Positions 1-5,516 of a stretch of 5,516 bases of DNA are shown here, piece by piece (the stretch's first letter is position 1; every line of letters starts with the position of its first letter). Both the position numbers and the translations under genes were made by a program. The notes below the pieces were generated by a model that was given only the letters and a program-made list of their open reading frames with translations, searched no databases and was not told the DNA's origin. Source of the stretch: Paracoccaceae bacterium (lineage in GTDB: Bacteria > Pseudomonadota > Alphaproteobacteria > Rhodobacterales > Rhodobacteraceae); the NCBI GenBank assembly GCA_002746395.1, contig NVXA01000012.1, forward strand, positions 12,952 to 18,467, in the 5' to 3' direction.

Positions 1-1
1 T

Positions 2-178
2 TCCAGCTTTCGCGTCATTTACCCCTGCACCTACTACCCGACCCCTATCGTGATTGCGGATCTCTACGGTGGCCACAAGAATGGCATCGTCGAGGTGTTC
101 TGCTAATTCCAACATAGCTTGCTTTGCAGCGAAGGTTCGCAGGTCTACCAGAACATCAATCATCCACTCATTTGTCAT
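2..178 (-). CDS. Small conserved hypothetical protein, N-terminal 59 residues (runs off the left edge)
   Basis: An open frame on the minus strand starts at ATG 178-176 and stays open for 59 codons to the window edge. The protein begins MTNEWMIDVLVDLRTFAAKQ and continues with LAEHLDDAILVATVEIRNHD. The opening, with its EWMIDVLxDLRxFA and LAExLDD(A/T)xxVAxxEI patterns, resembles from memory a short uncharacterised protein common in Rhodobacterales genomes; no function is known to me. It looks soluble and helical, with no signal peptide or membrane segment. A weak GAG lies 7 nt upstream of the start (minus strand). It lies downstream of ccr on the same strand after a 194-bp AT-rich gap, so it probably has its own promoter. 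The C-terminus is missing. The reading frame is fairly sure because of the family-like sequence; the function is unknown. Confidence 0.72.
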   Translation of the reverse strand, partial: MTNEWMIDVLVDLRTFAAKQAMLELAEHLDDAILVATVEIRNHDRGRVVGAGVNDAKAG

Positions 179-372
179 AGCAATACTCGTATAAGTTGTA
201 AACGCATTTGTATATTAAACTTGGTAAATAATACGAATCGATACCACTCGCCAATTTGCCCTCCCCTATTATGGGGAGGGTGTCATGGCTAACATATTGT
301 TAAGTAAGGTATATATTTGTCGTTAGTATCGACTGCATTATCCAAATGGTGGATAATGAAAATGTGACAGAA
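179..372. other. AT-rich intergenic region between ccr and the left-edge gene
   Basis: This gap contains the 3' flank of ccr and the 5' flank of the left-edge minus-strand gene. Contents visible by eye are a GC-rich hairpin (259-280), an AT-rich stretch at 185-235 that probably holds the promoter of the left-edge gene, and two spaced octamers at 195-202 and 207-214 (GTTGTAAA, 4 nt, TTTGTATA). I could not pick out a convincing -35/-10 pair. No coding frame here looks real. Confidence 0.5.
259..280 (-). terminator. GC-rich perfect hairpin downstream of ccr (possible terminator)
   Basis: The arms CCCTCCCC (259-266) and GGGGAGGG (273-280) are perfect complements, giving an 8-bp stem with a 6-nt TATTAT loop. 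It lies about 93 nt past the ccr stop codon. Neither strand has a clear T-tract after the stem, so it is not a textbook intrinsic terminator. It could be a weak terminator, an mRNA 3'-end stabiliser, or a stop for transcription from either side. Confidence 0.45.
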
Positions 373-1632
373 TCAACGAGAGCCAACCTCGATCGCGTCT
401 TCAAGTGTGCGCAATCCGGTAACGGGTGCGCTGACCAAGACCGCCATGTTGCCCGGCTTATGTTCGTTTCGAAGCATTTTCATGTGGGCGGCAGGGATGT
501 CGGCCCACGGGAATACCTCGGACATGGAAGGGTCGAGGCGACGTTCCAACATCAACTGGTTGGCAGAGCTGGCCTGCTTGAGATTGGCGAAATGGCTGCC
601 TTGCACGCGTTTCTGGTGCATCCATAAATAGCGCGCGTCCATGGTCAGGTTGTATCCGGTGGTGCCTGCGCAAATCACGATCATGCCGCCTTTTTTGCAC
701 ACAAAGACGGAGGCGGGGAATGTCGCCTCGCCGGGGTGTTCGAAGACCATATCGACGTTGACGCCTTTGCCGGTGATGTCCCAGATGGCTTTGCCGAACT
801 TGCGAACCTCGCCGAACCACTCTTTATATTCGGGGGTATTCACGATGGGCATTTGGCCCCAGCAGTTGAAATCTTTGCGGTTGATCACACCCTTGGCGCC
901 GAGGCCTAGAACGAATTCGCGTTTTTTCTCGTCGGAGATCACGGCGATGGCGTTGGCGCCTGCGGTGTTGATAAGCTGGATCGCATACGACCCCAACCCG
1001 CCGGACGCACCCCAAACAAGCACGTTCTGGCCTGGCTTCAGGGTGTGCGGGCGATGGCCGAATAACATGCGATAAGCGGTGGCCAGCGTCAGTGTGTAAC
1101 ACGCGCTTTCTTCCCATGTCAGGTGTTGGGGGCGGCGCATAAGTTGTTGAGCTTGAACGCGGGCAAATTGCGCAAACGACCCATCCGGTGTTTCGTAGCC
1201 CCAGATACGTTGGCTGGACGAAAACATCGGATCGCCGCCGTTACATTCTTCGTCGTCGCCGTCGTCTTGGTTGCAGTGCACCACAACTTCATCGCCAACT
1301 TTCCAGCGTTTAACCTTGTCGCCAACCTTCCAGATAATGCCGGAAGCGTCGGAACCAGCGATGTGGTAATCGGAGTCGTGGATATCGAAAGGCGAGACGG
1401 GTGTGCCAAGGCCAGCCCACACGCCGTTATAGTTAACGCCAGCCGCCATCACTAAGATCAACACTTCGTGGCTGTCGATTTCAGGGGTGTCGATAACTTC
1501 GAGCTGCATGGCTTTGTCAGGTTCGCCGTGGCGTTCGCGCCGAATGGCCCAGCCGTACATTTGTTTAGGCACGTGGCCCAAGGGAGGGATTTTCCCGATT
1601 TCATATAGGTCTTTGATTGGTGCGGTGGACAT
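373..1632 (-). CDS. ccr: Crotonyl-CoA carboxylase/reductase
   Basis: Cytoplasmic enzyme that reductively carboxylates crotonyl-CoA with CO2 and NADPH to ethylmalonyl-CoA, the defining step of the ethylmalonyl-CoA pathway. The 419-residue protein is full length for the alphaproteobacterial family (about 430). It is a medium-chain dehydrogenase/reductase: an N-terminal catalytic part with GVNYNGVWAGLG (65-76), the family-typical acidic insert around NQDDGDDEECNGGDPMF (121-137), the Rossmann nucleotide loop GASGGLGS (208-215), and the C-terminal catalytic part with GSHFANLKQ (345-353). The asparagine near 67-69 and His347 are the probable counterparts of the CO2-pocket Asn and His described in Ccr enzymes; I assign this by motif, not alignment. 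The ATG at 1632 is preceded on the minus strand by GAGG with a 6-nt spacer. The gene stands 146 bp downstream of the acyltransferase gene on the same strand, and that gap carries a large dyad, so independent regulation is plausible. No frameshift is seen. Confidence 0.96.
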   Translation of the reverse strand: MSTAPIKDLYEIGKIPPLGHVPKQMYGWAIRRERHGEPDKAMQLEVIDTPEIDSHEVLILVMAAGVNYNGVWAGLGTPVSPFDIHDSDYHIAGSDASGIIWKVGDKVKRWKVGDEVVVHCNQDDGDDEECNGGDPMFSSSQRIWGYETPDGSFAQFARVQAQQLMRRPQHLTWEESACYTLTLATAYRMLFGHRPHTLKPGQNVLVWGASGGLGSYAIQLINTAGANAIAVISDEKKREFVLGLGAKGVINRKDFNCWGQMPIVNTPEYKEWFGEVRKFGKAIWDITGKGVNVDMVFEHPGEATFPASVFVCKKGGMIVICAGTTGYNLTMDARYLWMHQKRVQGSHFANLKQASSANQLMLERRLDPSMSEVFPWADIPAAHMKMLRNEHKPGNMAVLVSAPVTGLRTLEDAIEVGSR

Positions 1633-1638
1633 GGTGGG

Positions 1639-1642
1639 CCTC
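1639..1642 (-). promoter_or_regulatory. Ribosome binding site of ccr
   Basis: On the minus strand GAGG sits 6 nt before the ATG at 1632-1630. It supports this start, which also gives the N-terminus expected for the family (DLYEIG at residues 8-13, close to the start). Confidence 0.7.
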
Positions 1643-1671
1643 GTGTGTTGGCGTTGTAATATAGTTGCGCC

Positions 1672-1713
1672 GAAGCGCCTATATACGTCATTACACTAAA
1701 AGTGAGGCGCTTC
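1672..1713. repeat. 9-bp perfect inverted repeat upstream of ccr (candidate operator)
   Basis: GAAGCGCCT (1672-1680) and AGGCGCTTC (1705-1713) are exact reverse complements separated by 24 nt. The spacer itself holds a small CACT-AAA-AGTG hairpin (1694-1704). The dyad lies 40-81 nt upstream of the ccr start, where a regulator or the 5' end of the mRNA would be expected. The 33-nt centre-to-centre distance (about three helical turns) would suit a protein binding two sites on one face of the DNA. It is not a terminator of the upstream gene: the loop is long and no T-tract follows. Function is inferred from position only. Confidence 0.5.
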
Positions 1714-1778
1714 AACACCTAAATTGTGCGGTGCAGCGGACATATTGTTACGATTGTTGGTATATTGTTGTATTTATA

Positions 1779-3188
1779 TTACTTAGAGGTGGGGATTGCT
1801 AACGGATCAGAGGCAAAGTGGTGTGCGATAGCGTTTGCGTAGTATTGGACAACATGGGCATGTTCCGGGGTGATAGCGAATTTTCCGTCTGCTTCCGTCA
1901 CCATATGGCGAAGGGTTAACATGCGCAGGCCGACCTCCACGGCGTAATCCTCGTCTTCGTGGGGGATGTGGCTGTAGATGCCGCGCGCCGACAGGTCTTG
2001 CCAAGTGCGGTGGCATCTGGATTTCAATTCCAGCATGGTTATCGGGTGGTCAGCTTTCAGCAGCACAGTTGACACCAGCGACACAGGCAGGACGGGGACG
2101 ACGTGGCCGATGCGGGTCATTAGCTCGGCACCGAGGTTTTCGATCACTTCGGGCATTTCGGCTGGTGGGTGCGTTTCCATATACTCCGTTAACGAAATCG
2201 GGCGGCCAAAACTGACGCAAGCATAACCGTTGCGGTAAAACTTGCCGGTCAGGCGCAGCCATGTTTGGCGGGTCATAAAGCGGATGAAGGTGCCGGGTTG
2301 GAACCGAAACTTGCGTTTGCCGTCAATGGTCGGGGTGGTCAGCACGCGGTCCTCTAGCACGCGGTCGTAGTTCAGGCCGACAGGGACGAAGACGACGTTG
2401 CGCGATACCTCGGGGTTGAAATCGCCAAGAATATAGCTGAGGAGGCCGAGTTTTGGCGCGCTGAGTTTTCCGTCACGCGAAAGGCCGCCTTCGGGGAAGA
2501 TGGCTTGGGTCACACCGCCCTCGGTGGCTAGTTGTACGTATCGGGCCAGCACTTTGCGATAAAGCTGGTTGCGCGATTTTCGGCGGATGAAATAGCCACC
2601 CATCGCCCTGATAAGTTGTTGCAGCGGCCAAACCCGCGCCCATTCCCCAACAGCATAGGACAGCGCCGAACGTTCAGCGACGAGGTACGTGACCAGCACG
2701 TAATCCATGTTGGAACGGTGGTTCATCACGAAAATCACGGTGGAATTCGAATCGACGTTTCGCAAGGCGTCATCGTCGATAAACCCGATACGGACGCGAT
2801 ACATGGCCTTAGATATGAACCTTGAGGCGCGAATGGCGAACCCGAAATAGGCGGAAGCGGAAAAGGACGGAACGATTTCACGGGCGTAGCGTTCTGCCGT
2901 TTTGGCGGCGACTTCGGGAGGCATATTTTCGGCAATGGTGTGTTCGGCGATGGCCTCCATAACCTTGGGGTCGTGGATTAGGCGGTCGATCATGATCTTG
3001 CGGCGTGTCAGTTTGAAGGGCTGGATGGAAAGTTGCAGGCGGTCGTTCAGACTGTCGATCACGCGGTTCAGGCGGCGGCGCAGATACCAACGAACGGAGG
3101 GCATTAACAACCGGTCGAGAATACCAATAGCGGCGAGGATGCCGCCAAGCATCAATAACCAAACGGGAATTTCGACAACGTTGTTCAT
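1779..3188 (-). CDS. PlsB-type glycerol-3-phosphate 1-O-acyltransferase, short form
   Basis: Predicted membrane-bound acyltransferase that adds an acyl group to the sn-1 position of glycerol 3-phosphate, the first step of phospholipid synthesis. All four blocks of the GPAT/DHAPAT family are visible in the 469-residue protein: block I NHRSNMD (156-162, catalytic H157 and D162 as HX4D), block II GGYFIRR (197-203), block III FPEGGLSRDGK (231-241) and block IV VPVGLNYDRVLE (268-279). A hydrophobic segment at about 7-28 looks like a membrane anchor and is followed by an arginine-rich stretch (33-42). It lacks much of the length of E. coli PlsB (about 800 residues). The ATG at 3188 has no good Shine-Dalgarno, but an in-frame stop lies about 30 nt upstream and later starts would remove the anchor. 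Acceptor specificity (glycerol 3-phosphate, dihydroxyacetone phosphate or lysophosphatidate) cannot be fixed from sequence, though block IV favours the PlsB side. It is transcribed away from the exported-protein gene. Confidence 0.88.
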   Translation of the reverse strand: MNNVVEIPVWLLMLGGILAAIGILDRLLMPSVRWYLRRRLNRVIDSLNDRLQLSIQPFKLTRRKIMIDRLIHDPKVMEAIAEHTIAENMPPEVAAKTAERYAREIVPSFSASAYFGFAIRASRFISKAMYRVRIGFIDDDALRNVDSNSTVIFVMNHRSNMDYVLVTYLVAERSALSYAVGEWARVWPLQQLIRAMGGYFIRRKSRNQLYRKVLARYVQLATEGGVTQAIFPEGGLSRDGKLSAPKLGLLSYILGDFNPEVSRNVVFVPVGLNYDRVLEDRVLTTPTIDGKRKFRFQPGTFIRFMTRQTWLRLTGKFYRNGYACVSFGRPISLTEYMETHPPAEMPEVIENLGAELMTRIGHVVPVLPVSLVSTVLLKADHPITMLELKSRCHRTWQDLSARGIYSHIPHEDEDYAVEVGLRMLTLRHMVTEADGKFAITPEHAHVVQYYANAIAHHFASDPLAIPTSK

Positions 3189-3286
3189 GCGTGGTAACTT
3201 TGCAGGAATTGCACCACACGTCTAGTCAGGTGATTTTGCGCTAACTTGTGTCATATTTTGGCCATAAAATTAGCTAATCTACATCC

Positions 3287-3316
3287 TTGACCGTAGAATC
3301 TAAACGCGACTATTTT
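3287..3316 (+). promoter_or_regulatory. Predicted sigma-70 type promoter of the exported-protein gene
   Basis: A -35 box TTGACC (3287-3292, five of six consensus bases) is followed after 18 nt by TATTTT (3311-3316, four of six). Transcription would start near 3323, giving a leader of roughly 35-40 nt before the ATG at 3361. Assigned by eye; no experimental support. Confidence 0.5.
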
Positions 3317-3347
3317 GGTTTTGTGGCGGCAATGAAACGTTAGTATT

Positions 3348-3353
3348 AGAAGG
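3348..3353 (+). promoter_or_regulatory. Ribosome binding site choosing ATG 3361
   Basis: AGAAGG lies 7 nt before ATG 3361 and 4 nt before the in-frame GTG 3358. The spacing favours the ATG, so the protein probably has one methionine at its start, not two. Confidence 0.65.
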
Positions 3354-3360
3354 TATAGTG

Positions 3361-3696
3361 ATGCGTATTAAACAAGTATTTATGGCGATGACTGCTGCTG
3401 GCGTATTGGCCGCAACATTCGCGCTTCCTGCTGCGGCCCAGAATCGGGTTGTGACAATCGTGAACCAAACCGGCTATGTGATGGTAAGGTTTTACGGTTC
3501 CAACAAAGGGTCAACAAGCTGGGAAGAGGATATTCTGGGCAATGATGTTCTGGGTGGTTACGAATCCATTAACATCAACTTTGATGATGGCACTGGTTAT
3601 TGCATCTTCGATTTCAAAGCGGTTTTCAGCGATGGCGACGAGGTTGTTACCAAGGGTGTTAACGTCTGCGAAATTCCGAAGTTCACGTATAATTAA
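3361..3696 (+). CDS. Small exported protein with a signal peptide and two cysteines, function unknown
   Basis: The 111-residue product starts MRIKQVFMAM, followed by a hydrophobic core and LPAAAQN. This is a typical Sec signal peptide with cleavage predicted after Ala26, leaving about 85 residues in the periplasm or outside the cell. The mature part has VNQTGYVMVRFYGSN (34-48), SWEEDILGNDVL (53-64), a DDGTGYC segment (75-81) and a final VNVCEI (100-105). Cys81 and Cys103 could form a disulfide. It is acidic (12 Asp/Glu against 6 Lys/Arg) and the alternating hydrophobic pattern suggests a small beta-sandwich. From memory, similar small proteins with NxTG, W..D.LG and two-Cys patterns occur in other Rhodobacterales; none has a function known to me. 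The start is ATG 3361, because AGAAGG (3348-3353) is 7 nt away; an adjacent GTG at 3358 would be only 4 nt away. An intrinsic terminator follows, so the gene is monocistronic. Confidence 0.88.
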   Translation: MRIKQVFMAMTAAGVLAATFALPAAAQNRVVTIVNQTGYVMVRFYGSNKGSTSWEEDILGNDVLGGYESININFDDGTGYCIFDFKAVFSDGDEVVTKGVNVCEIPKFTYN

Positions 3697-3718
3697 GCGG
3701 TTTTCAGTTTGAATATTG

Positions 3719-3746
3719 GGGCGGCCTTCCGGTCGCCCTTTATCTT
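3719..3746 (+). terminator. Intrinsic terminator of the exported-protein gene
   Basis: GGGCGGCC (3719-3726) pairs with GGTCGCCC (3731-3738) in an 8-bp stem containing one G-T wobble, closed by a TTCC tetraloop. It is followed by TTTATCTT (3739-3746), an imperfect but adequate T-rich tail. It begins 22 nt after the stop codon and isolates the small gene from ecm. Confidence 0.75.
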
Positions 3747-3849
3747 GAGAAATCCACGGCGAAACATTATTCCCGTTAACTTTCCTCTTGCGTAATTATC
3801 TTAGCTTTGTAAATCTATGCTGCAACGCAATATGGATTTGGAGTCGCAC
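3747..3849 (+). promoter_or_regulatory. Leader and presumed promoter region of ecm
   Basis: After the terminator, about 100 nt remain before the ecm start, so the ecm promoter should lie here. No strong -35/-10 pair is obvious. Visible elements are TTTGTAAA (3806-3813), one mismatch from the TTTGCAAA half-site I recall for short-chain acyl-CoA-responsive regulators such as PccR, and a 6-bp inverted pair TTGCGT (3788-3793) / ACGCAA (3825-3830). Short matches like these can occur by chance. GGAG (3840-3843) is the probable ribosome binding site for GTG 3850. Confidence 0.4.
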
Positions 3850-5516
3850 GTGACGCAAGCAGTTAAAGATCGGCCATGGTTGTTCCGCACGTATGCCGGA
3901 CACTCAACAGCGACGGCATCAAATGCGCTTTATCGTTCCAATCTGGCGAAAGGTCAGACGGGGCTTTCGGTGGCCTTCGATTTGCCGACGCAAACGGGGT
4001 ATGACAGCGACCATATTCTAGCGCGCGGCGAGGTTGGCAAGGTTGGTGTACCGATCAGCCATCTGGGCGACATGCGCGCATTGTTCGCGGATATCCCGCT
4101 GGAACAAATGAACACATCCATGACGATTAACGCAACGGCAGCGTGGATGCTGGCGCTGTATATCGCGGTGGCTGAAGAACAAGGGGCCGATATTTCCACC
4201 CTTCAGGGGACGGTTCAGAATGACATTATTAAGGAATACCTAAGCCGTGGGACGTATGTTTTTCCACCCGAAGCTAGTCTGAAGCTGATCGGGGATGTGG
4301 CCGAATATTGCTATACATCCGTGCCGAAATGGAACCCGATGAACGTGTGTTCGTATCATCTGCAAGAGGCTGGTGCGACGCCGGAGCAGGAGCTGGCGTT
4401 TGCCTTGACTACCGCGATTGCGGTGCTGGATCAGGTGCGTGGCCAAGTACCAGCGGAGGATTTTCCCAAGGTCGTGGCGCGGATTTCGTTTTTCGTGAAC
4501 GCGGGCATCCGGTTTGTGACCGAGATGTGCAAAATGCGCGCGTTCGTTGACTTATGGGATGAAATTTGTCGGGATCGCTACGGTGTCACGGATGCCAAAC
4601 AACGACGGTTCCGGTACGGCGTGCAGGTCAACAGTCTTGGCCTGACGGAGCAGCAGCCGGAAAATAACGTCTACCGCATTTTGATCGAAATGCTGGCGGT
4701 TACCCTTTCCAAAAAGGCGCGTGCGCGGGCCGTGCAATTGCCTGCGTGGAACGAGGCGTTGGGCCTGCCGCGCCCTTGGGATCAGCAATGGTCGCTTAGA
4801 ATGCAGCAGATCATGGCGTATGAAACGGACTTGCTGGAATTCGATGACCTGTTTGACGAAAATCCGGCGGTGGACCGTAAAGTTGAAGAACTGAAGGCTG
4901 GCGCGCGGGCAGAGATTGAACATATAGACAAGATGGGCGGCGCGGTTTCGGCGATTGAATACATGAAAACGCAGTTGGTGATGTCCAACTCGGCGCGTAT
5001 CGGGCGGATCGAGACGGGGGAAACTGTCGTGGTTGGCGTTAATAAGTTCCAGAACGGCGAGGAAAGCCCGTTAACATCGGGTGAGGGCGGCATCATGGTT
5101 GTTGATCCAAAGGTGGAGCAGCAGCAGATCGACAGCCTGAACGCTTGGCGCGGTGCGCGGGACGGCGCGGCGGTTAAGGCGGCCCTTGCACAGTTGCGCG
5201 AGGATGCGAAGGCAGGGGTTAACATCATGCCAGCCTCGATCATCGCGGCGAAAGCGGGGGTTACGACGGGCGAATGGGGCATGGCGATGCGCGGTGAATT
5301 CGGGGAATATCGTGCGCCCACAGGAGTTGGTTCTGCCATGTCGAATTCCACCGAGGGGCTGGAAAGCGTGCAGGCCGAGGTAAGCCGTGTGGCGGGCGAG
5401 ATTGGTTCTCCGATCCGCCTTTTGGTCGGTAAACCGGGGCTGGACGGGCATTCCAACGGTGCGGAACAAATCGCGGTTCGGGCGCGGGATTGCGGGATGA
5501 AGGTGACCTATGAAGG
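3850..5516 (+). CDS. ecm: Ethylmalonyl-CoA mutase, N-terminal 555 residues (runs off the right edge)
   Basis: Adenosylcobalamin-dependent mutase that converts (2R)-ethylmalonyl-CoA to (2S)-methylsuccinyl-CoA in the ethylmalonyl-CoA pathway (also named meaA). The frame is open from the start to the window end, 555 codons. The family is about 650 residues, so roughly 100 C-terminal residues of the B12 domain are missing. The substrate-binding barrel shows TYAGHSTA (14-21), AFDLPTQTGYDSDH (42-55), QNDIIKEYLSRGTY (123-136) and KWNPMNVCSYHLQEAGAT (160-177). The stretches VNSLGLTEQQPENN (260-273) and LPAWNEALGLPRPWDQQW (297-314) are typical of ethylmalonyl-CoA rather than methylmalonyl-CoA mutases. 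The B12 domain begins near 520, with D532-G-H534-S-N-G537 as the DxHxxG motif; His534 would be the lower cobalt ligand. Start: GTG 3850 has GGAG 6 nt upstream and gives the family-like N-terminus MTQAVKDRPWLFRTYAG. In-frame ATGs at 3817 and 3832 lack a good ribosome site. No frameshift is seen. Confidence 0.95.
   Translation, partial: MTQAVKDRPWLFRTYAGHSTATASNALYRSNLAKGQTGLSVAFDLPTQTGYDSDHILARGEVGKVGVPISHLGDMRALFADIPLEQMNTSMTINATAAWMLALYIAVAEEQGADISTLQGTVQNDIIKEYLSRGTYVFPPEASLKLIGDVAEYCYTSVPKWNPMNVCSYHLQEAGATPEQELAFALTTAIAVLDQVRGQVPAEDFPKVVARISFFVNAGIRFVTEMCKMRAFVDLWDEICRDRYGVTDAKQRRFRYGVQVNSLGLTEQQPENNVYRILIEMLAVTLSKKARARAVQLPAWNEALGLPRPWDQQWSLRMQQIMAYETDLLEFDDLFDENPAVDRKVEELKAGARAEIEHIDKMGGAVSAIEYMKTQLVMSNSARIGRIETGETVVVGVNKFQNGEESPLTSGEGGIMVVDPKVEQQQIDSLNAWRGARDGAAVKAALAQLREDAKAGVNIMPASIIAAKAGVTTGEWGMAMRGEFGEYRAPTGVGSAMSNSTEGLESVQAEVSRVAGEIGSPIRLLVGKPGLDGHSNGAEQIAVRARDCGMKVTYE

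Larger units (their letters stand above)
3189..3360. other. Divergent intergenic region with promoter signals
   Basis: This 172-bp AT-rich gap separates the acyltransferase (minus) from the exported-protein gene (plus), so it must hold promoters in both directions unless the acyltransferase is expressed otherwise. The plus-strand promoter is legible (3287-3316). An 8-bp palindrome TTAGCTAA (3270-3277) lies just upstream of that -35 box, and the near-palindrome ATTTTGGCCATAAAAT precedes it. I see no clear minus-strand promoter. Confidence 0.5.

Noticed and set aside
641..1075. 144-codon open frame on the plus strand
   Set aside because: Antisense to ccr, no recognisable domain, explained by ccr codon bias.
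1123..1455. 110-codon plus-strand frame with a hydrophobic stretch
   Set aside because: Antisense to the conserved part of ccr; the valine/alanine-rich run mirrors the acidic NQDDGDDEE region and is not evidence of a membrane protein.
1672..1713. Intrinsic terminator for the acyltransferase gene
   Set aside because: The 9-bp stem has a 24-nt loop and no T-tract follows on the minus strand, so an operator or leader structure is more likely.
2902..3225. 107-codon plus-strand frame
   Set aside because: Antisense to the acyltransferase N-terminus, arginine/serine-rich with no family resemblance.
4782..5456. 224-codon open frame on the minus strand
   Set aside because: It lies antisense within ecm, whose product matches its family throughout. 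The antisense product is low-complexity Ser/Pro/Ala-rich with no recognisable domain, as expected from the mirror of GC-biased codons.
3850..5516. Methylmalonyl-CoA mutase large subunit
   Set aside because: The fold and B12 motif are shared, but VNSLGLTEQQPENN and LPAWNEALGLPRPWDQQW are typical of ethylmalonyl-CoA mutase, and ccr is adjacent.
1..5516. Mobile element, prophage, CRISPR array, toxin-antitoxin or defence system
   Set aside because: No transposase, integrase, direct-repeat array, tRNA-like target or defence-type domain is visible; the window is filled by metabolic genes and short intergenic gaps.

Overview
The window looks like chromosome of a heterotrophic alphaproteobacterium, most likely of the Rhodobacterales/Roseobacter type. 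Two signature enzymes of the ethylmalonyl-CoA (EMC) pathway of acetyl-CoA assimilation lie within 2.2 kb of each other: crotonyl-CoA carboxylase/reductase (ccr, minus strand) and ethylmalonyl-CoA mutase (ecm/meaA, plus strand, cut by the right edge). Their protein sequences read closely like my memory of the Rhodobacter enzymes. GC content is moderate in the genes and much lower between them. The taxonomic call is inference from protein resemblance.

Layout, left to right. At 2-178 (minus) is the N-terminal part of a small conserved hypothetical protein running off the left edge. 179-372 is an AT-rich gap with a GC-rich perfect hairpin (259-280). 373-1632 (minus) is ccr, complete. 1633-1778 is a gap with a 9-bp perfect inverted repeat upstream of ccr. 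1779-3188 (minus) is a PlsB-type glycerol-3-phosphate acyltransferase with all four acyltransferase blocks but about 470 residues, much shorter than enterobacterial PlsB. 3189-3360 is a divergent promoter region. 3361-3696 (plus) encodes a small exported protein with a signal peptide and two cysteines, followed by a good intrinsic terminator at 3719-3746. 3747-3849 is the ecm leader. ecm runs from a probable GTG at 3850 to the window end and still includes the cobalamin-binding DxHxxG motif.

How the genes fit together. Ccr converts crotonyl-CoA, CO2 and NADPH to ethylmalonyl-CoA. After epimerisation, Ecm rearranges ethylmalonyl-CoA to methylsuccinyl-CoA using adenosylcobalamin, so the two enzymes catalyse near-consecutive steps. 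The acyltransferase belongs to phospholipid synthesis. The exported protein has no evident link to the pathway. Both may simply be syntenic passengers between the two EMC genes.

I found no mobile elements, CRISPR arrays, tRNA or rRNA genes, and no convincing new system. The points most worth a second look are the small exported protein family, the dyad upstream of ccr, and the start codon of ecm.
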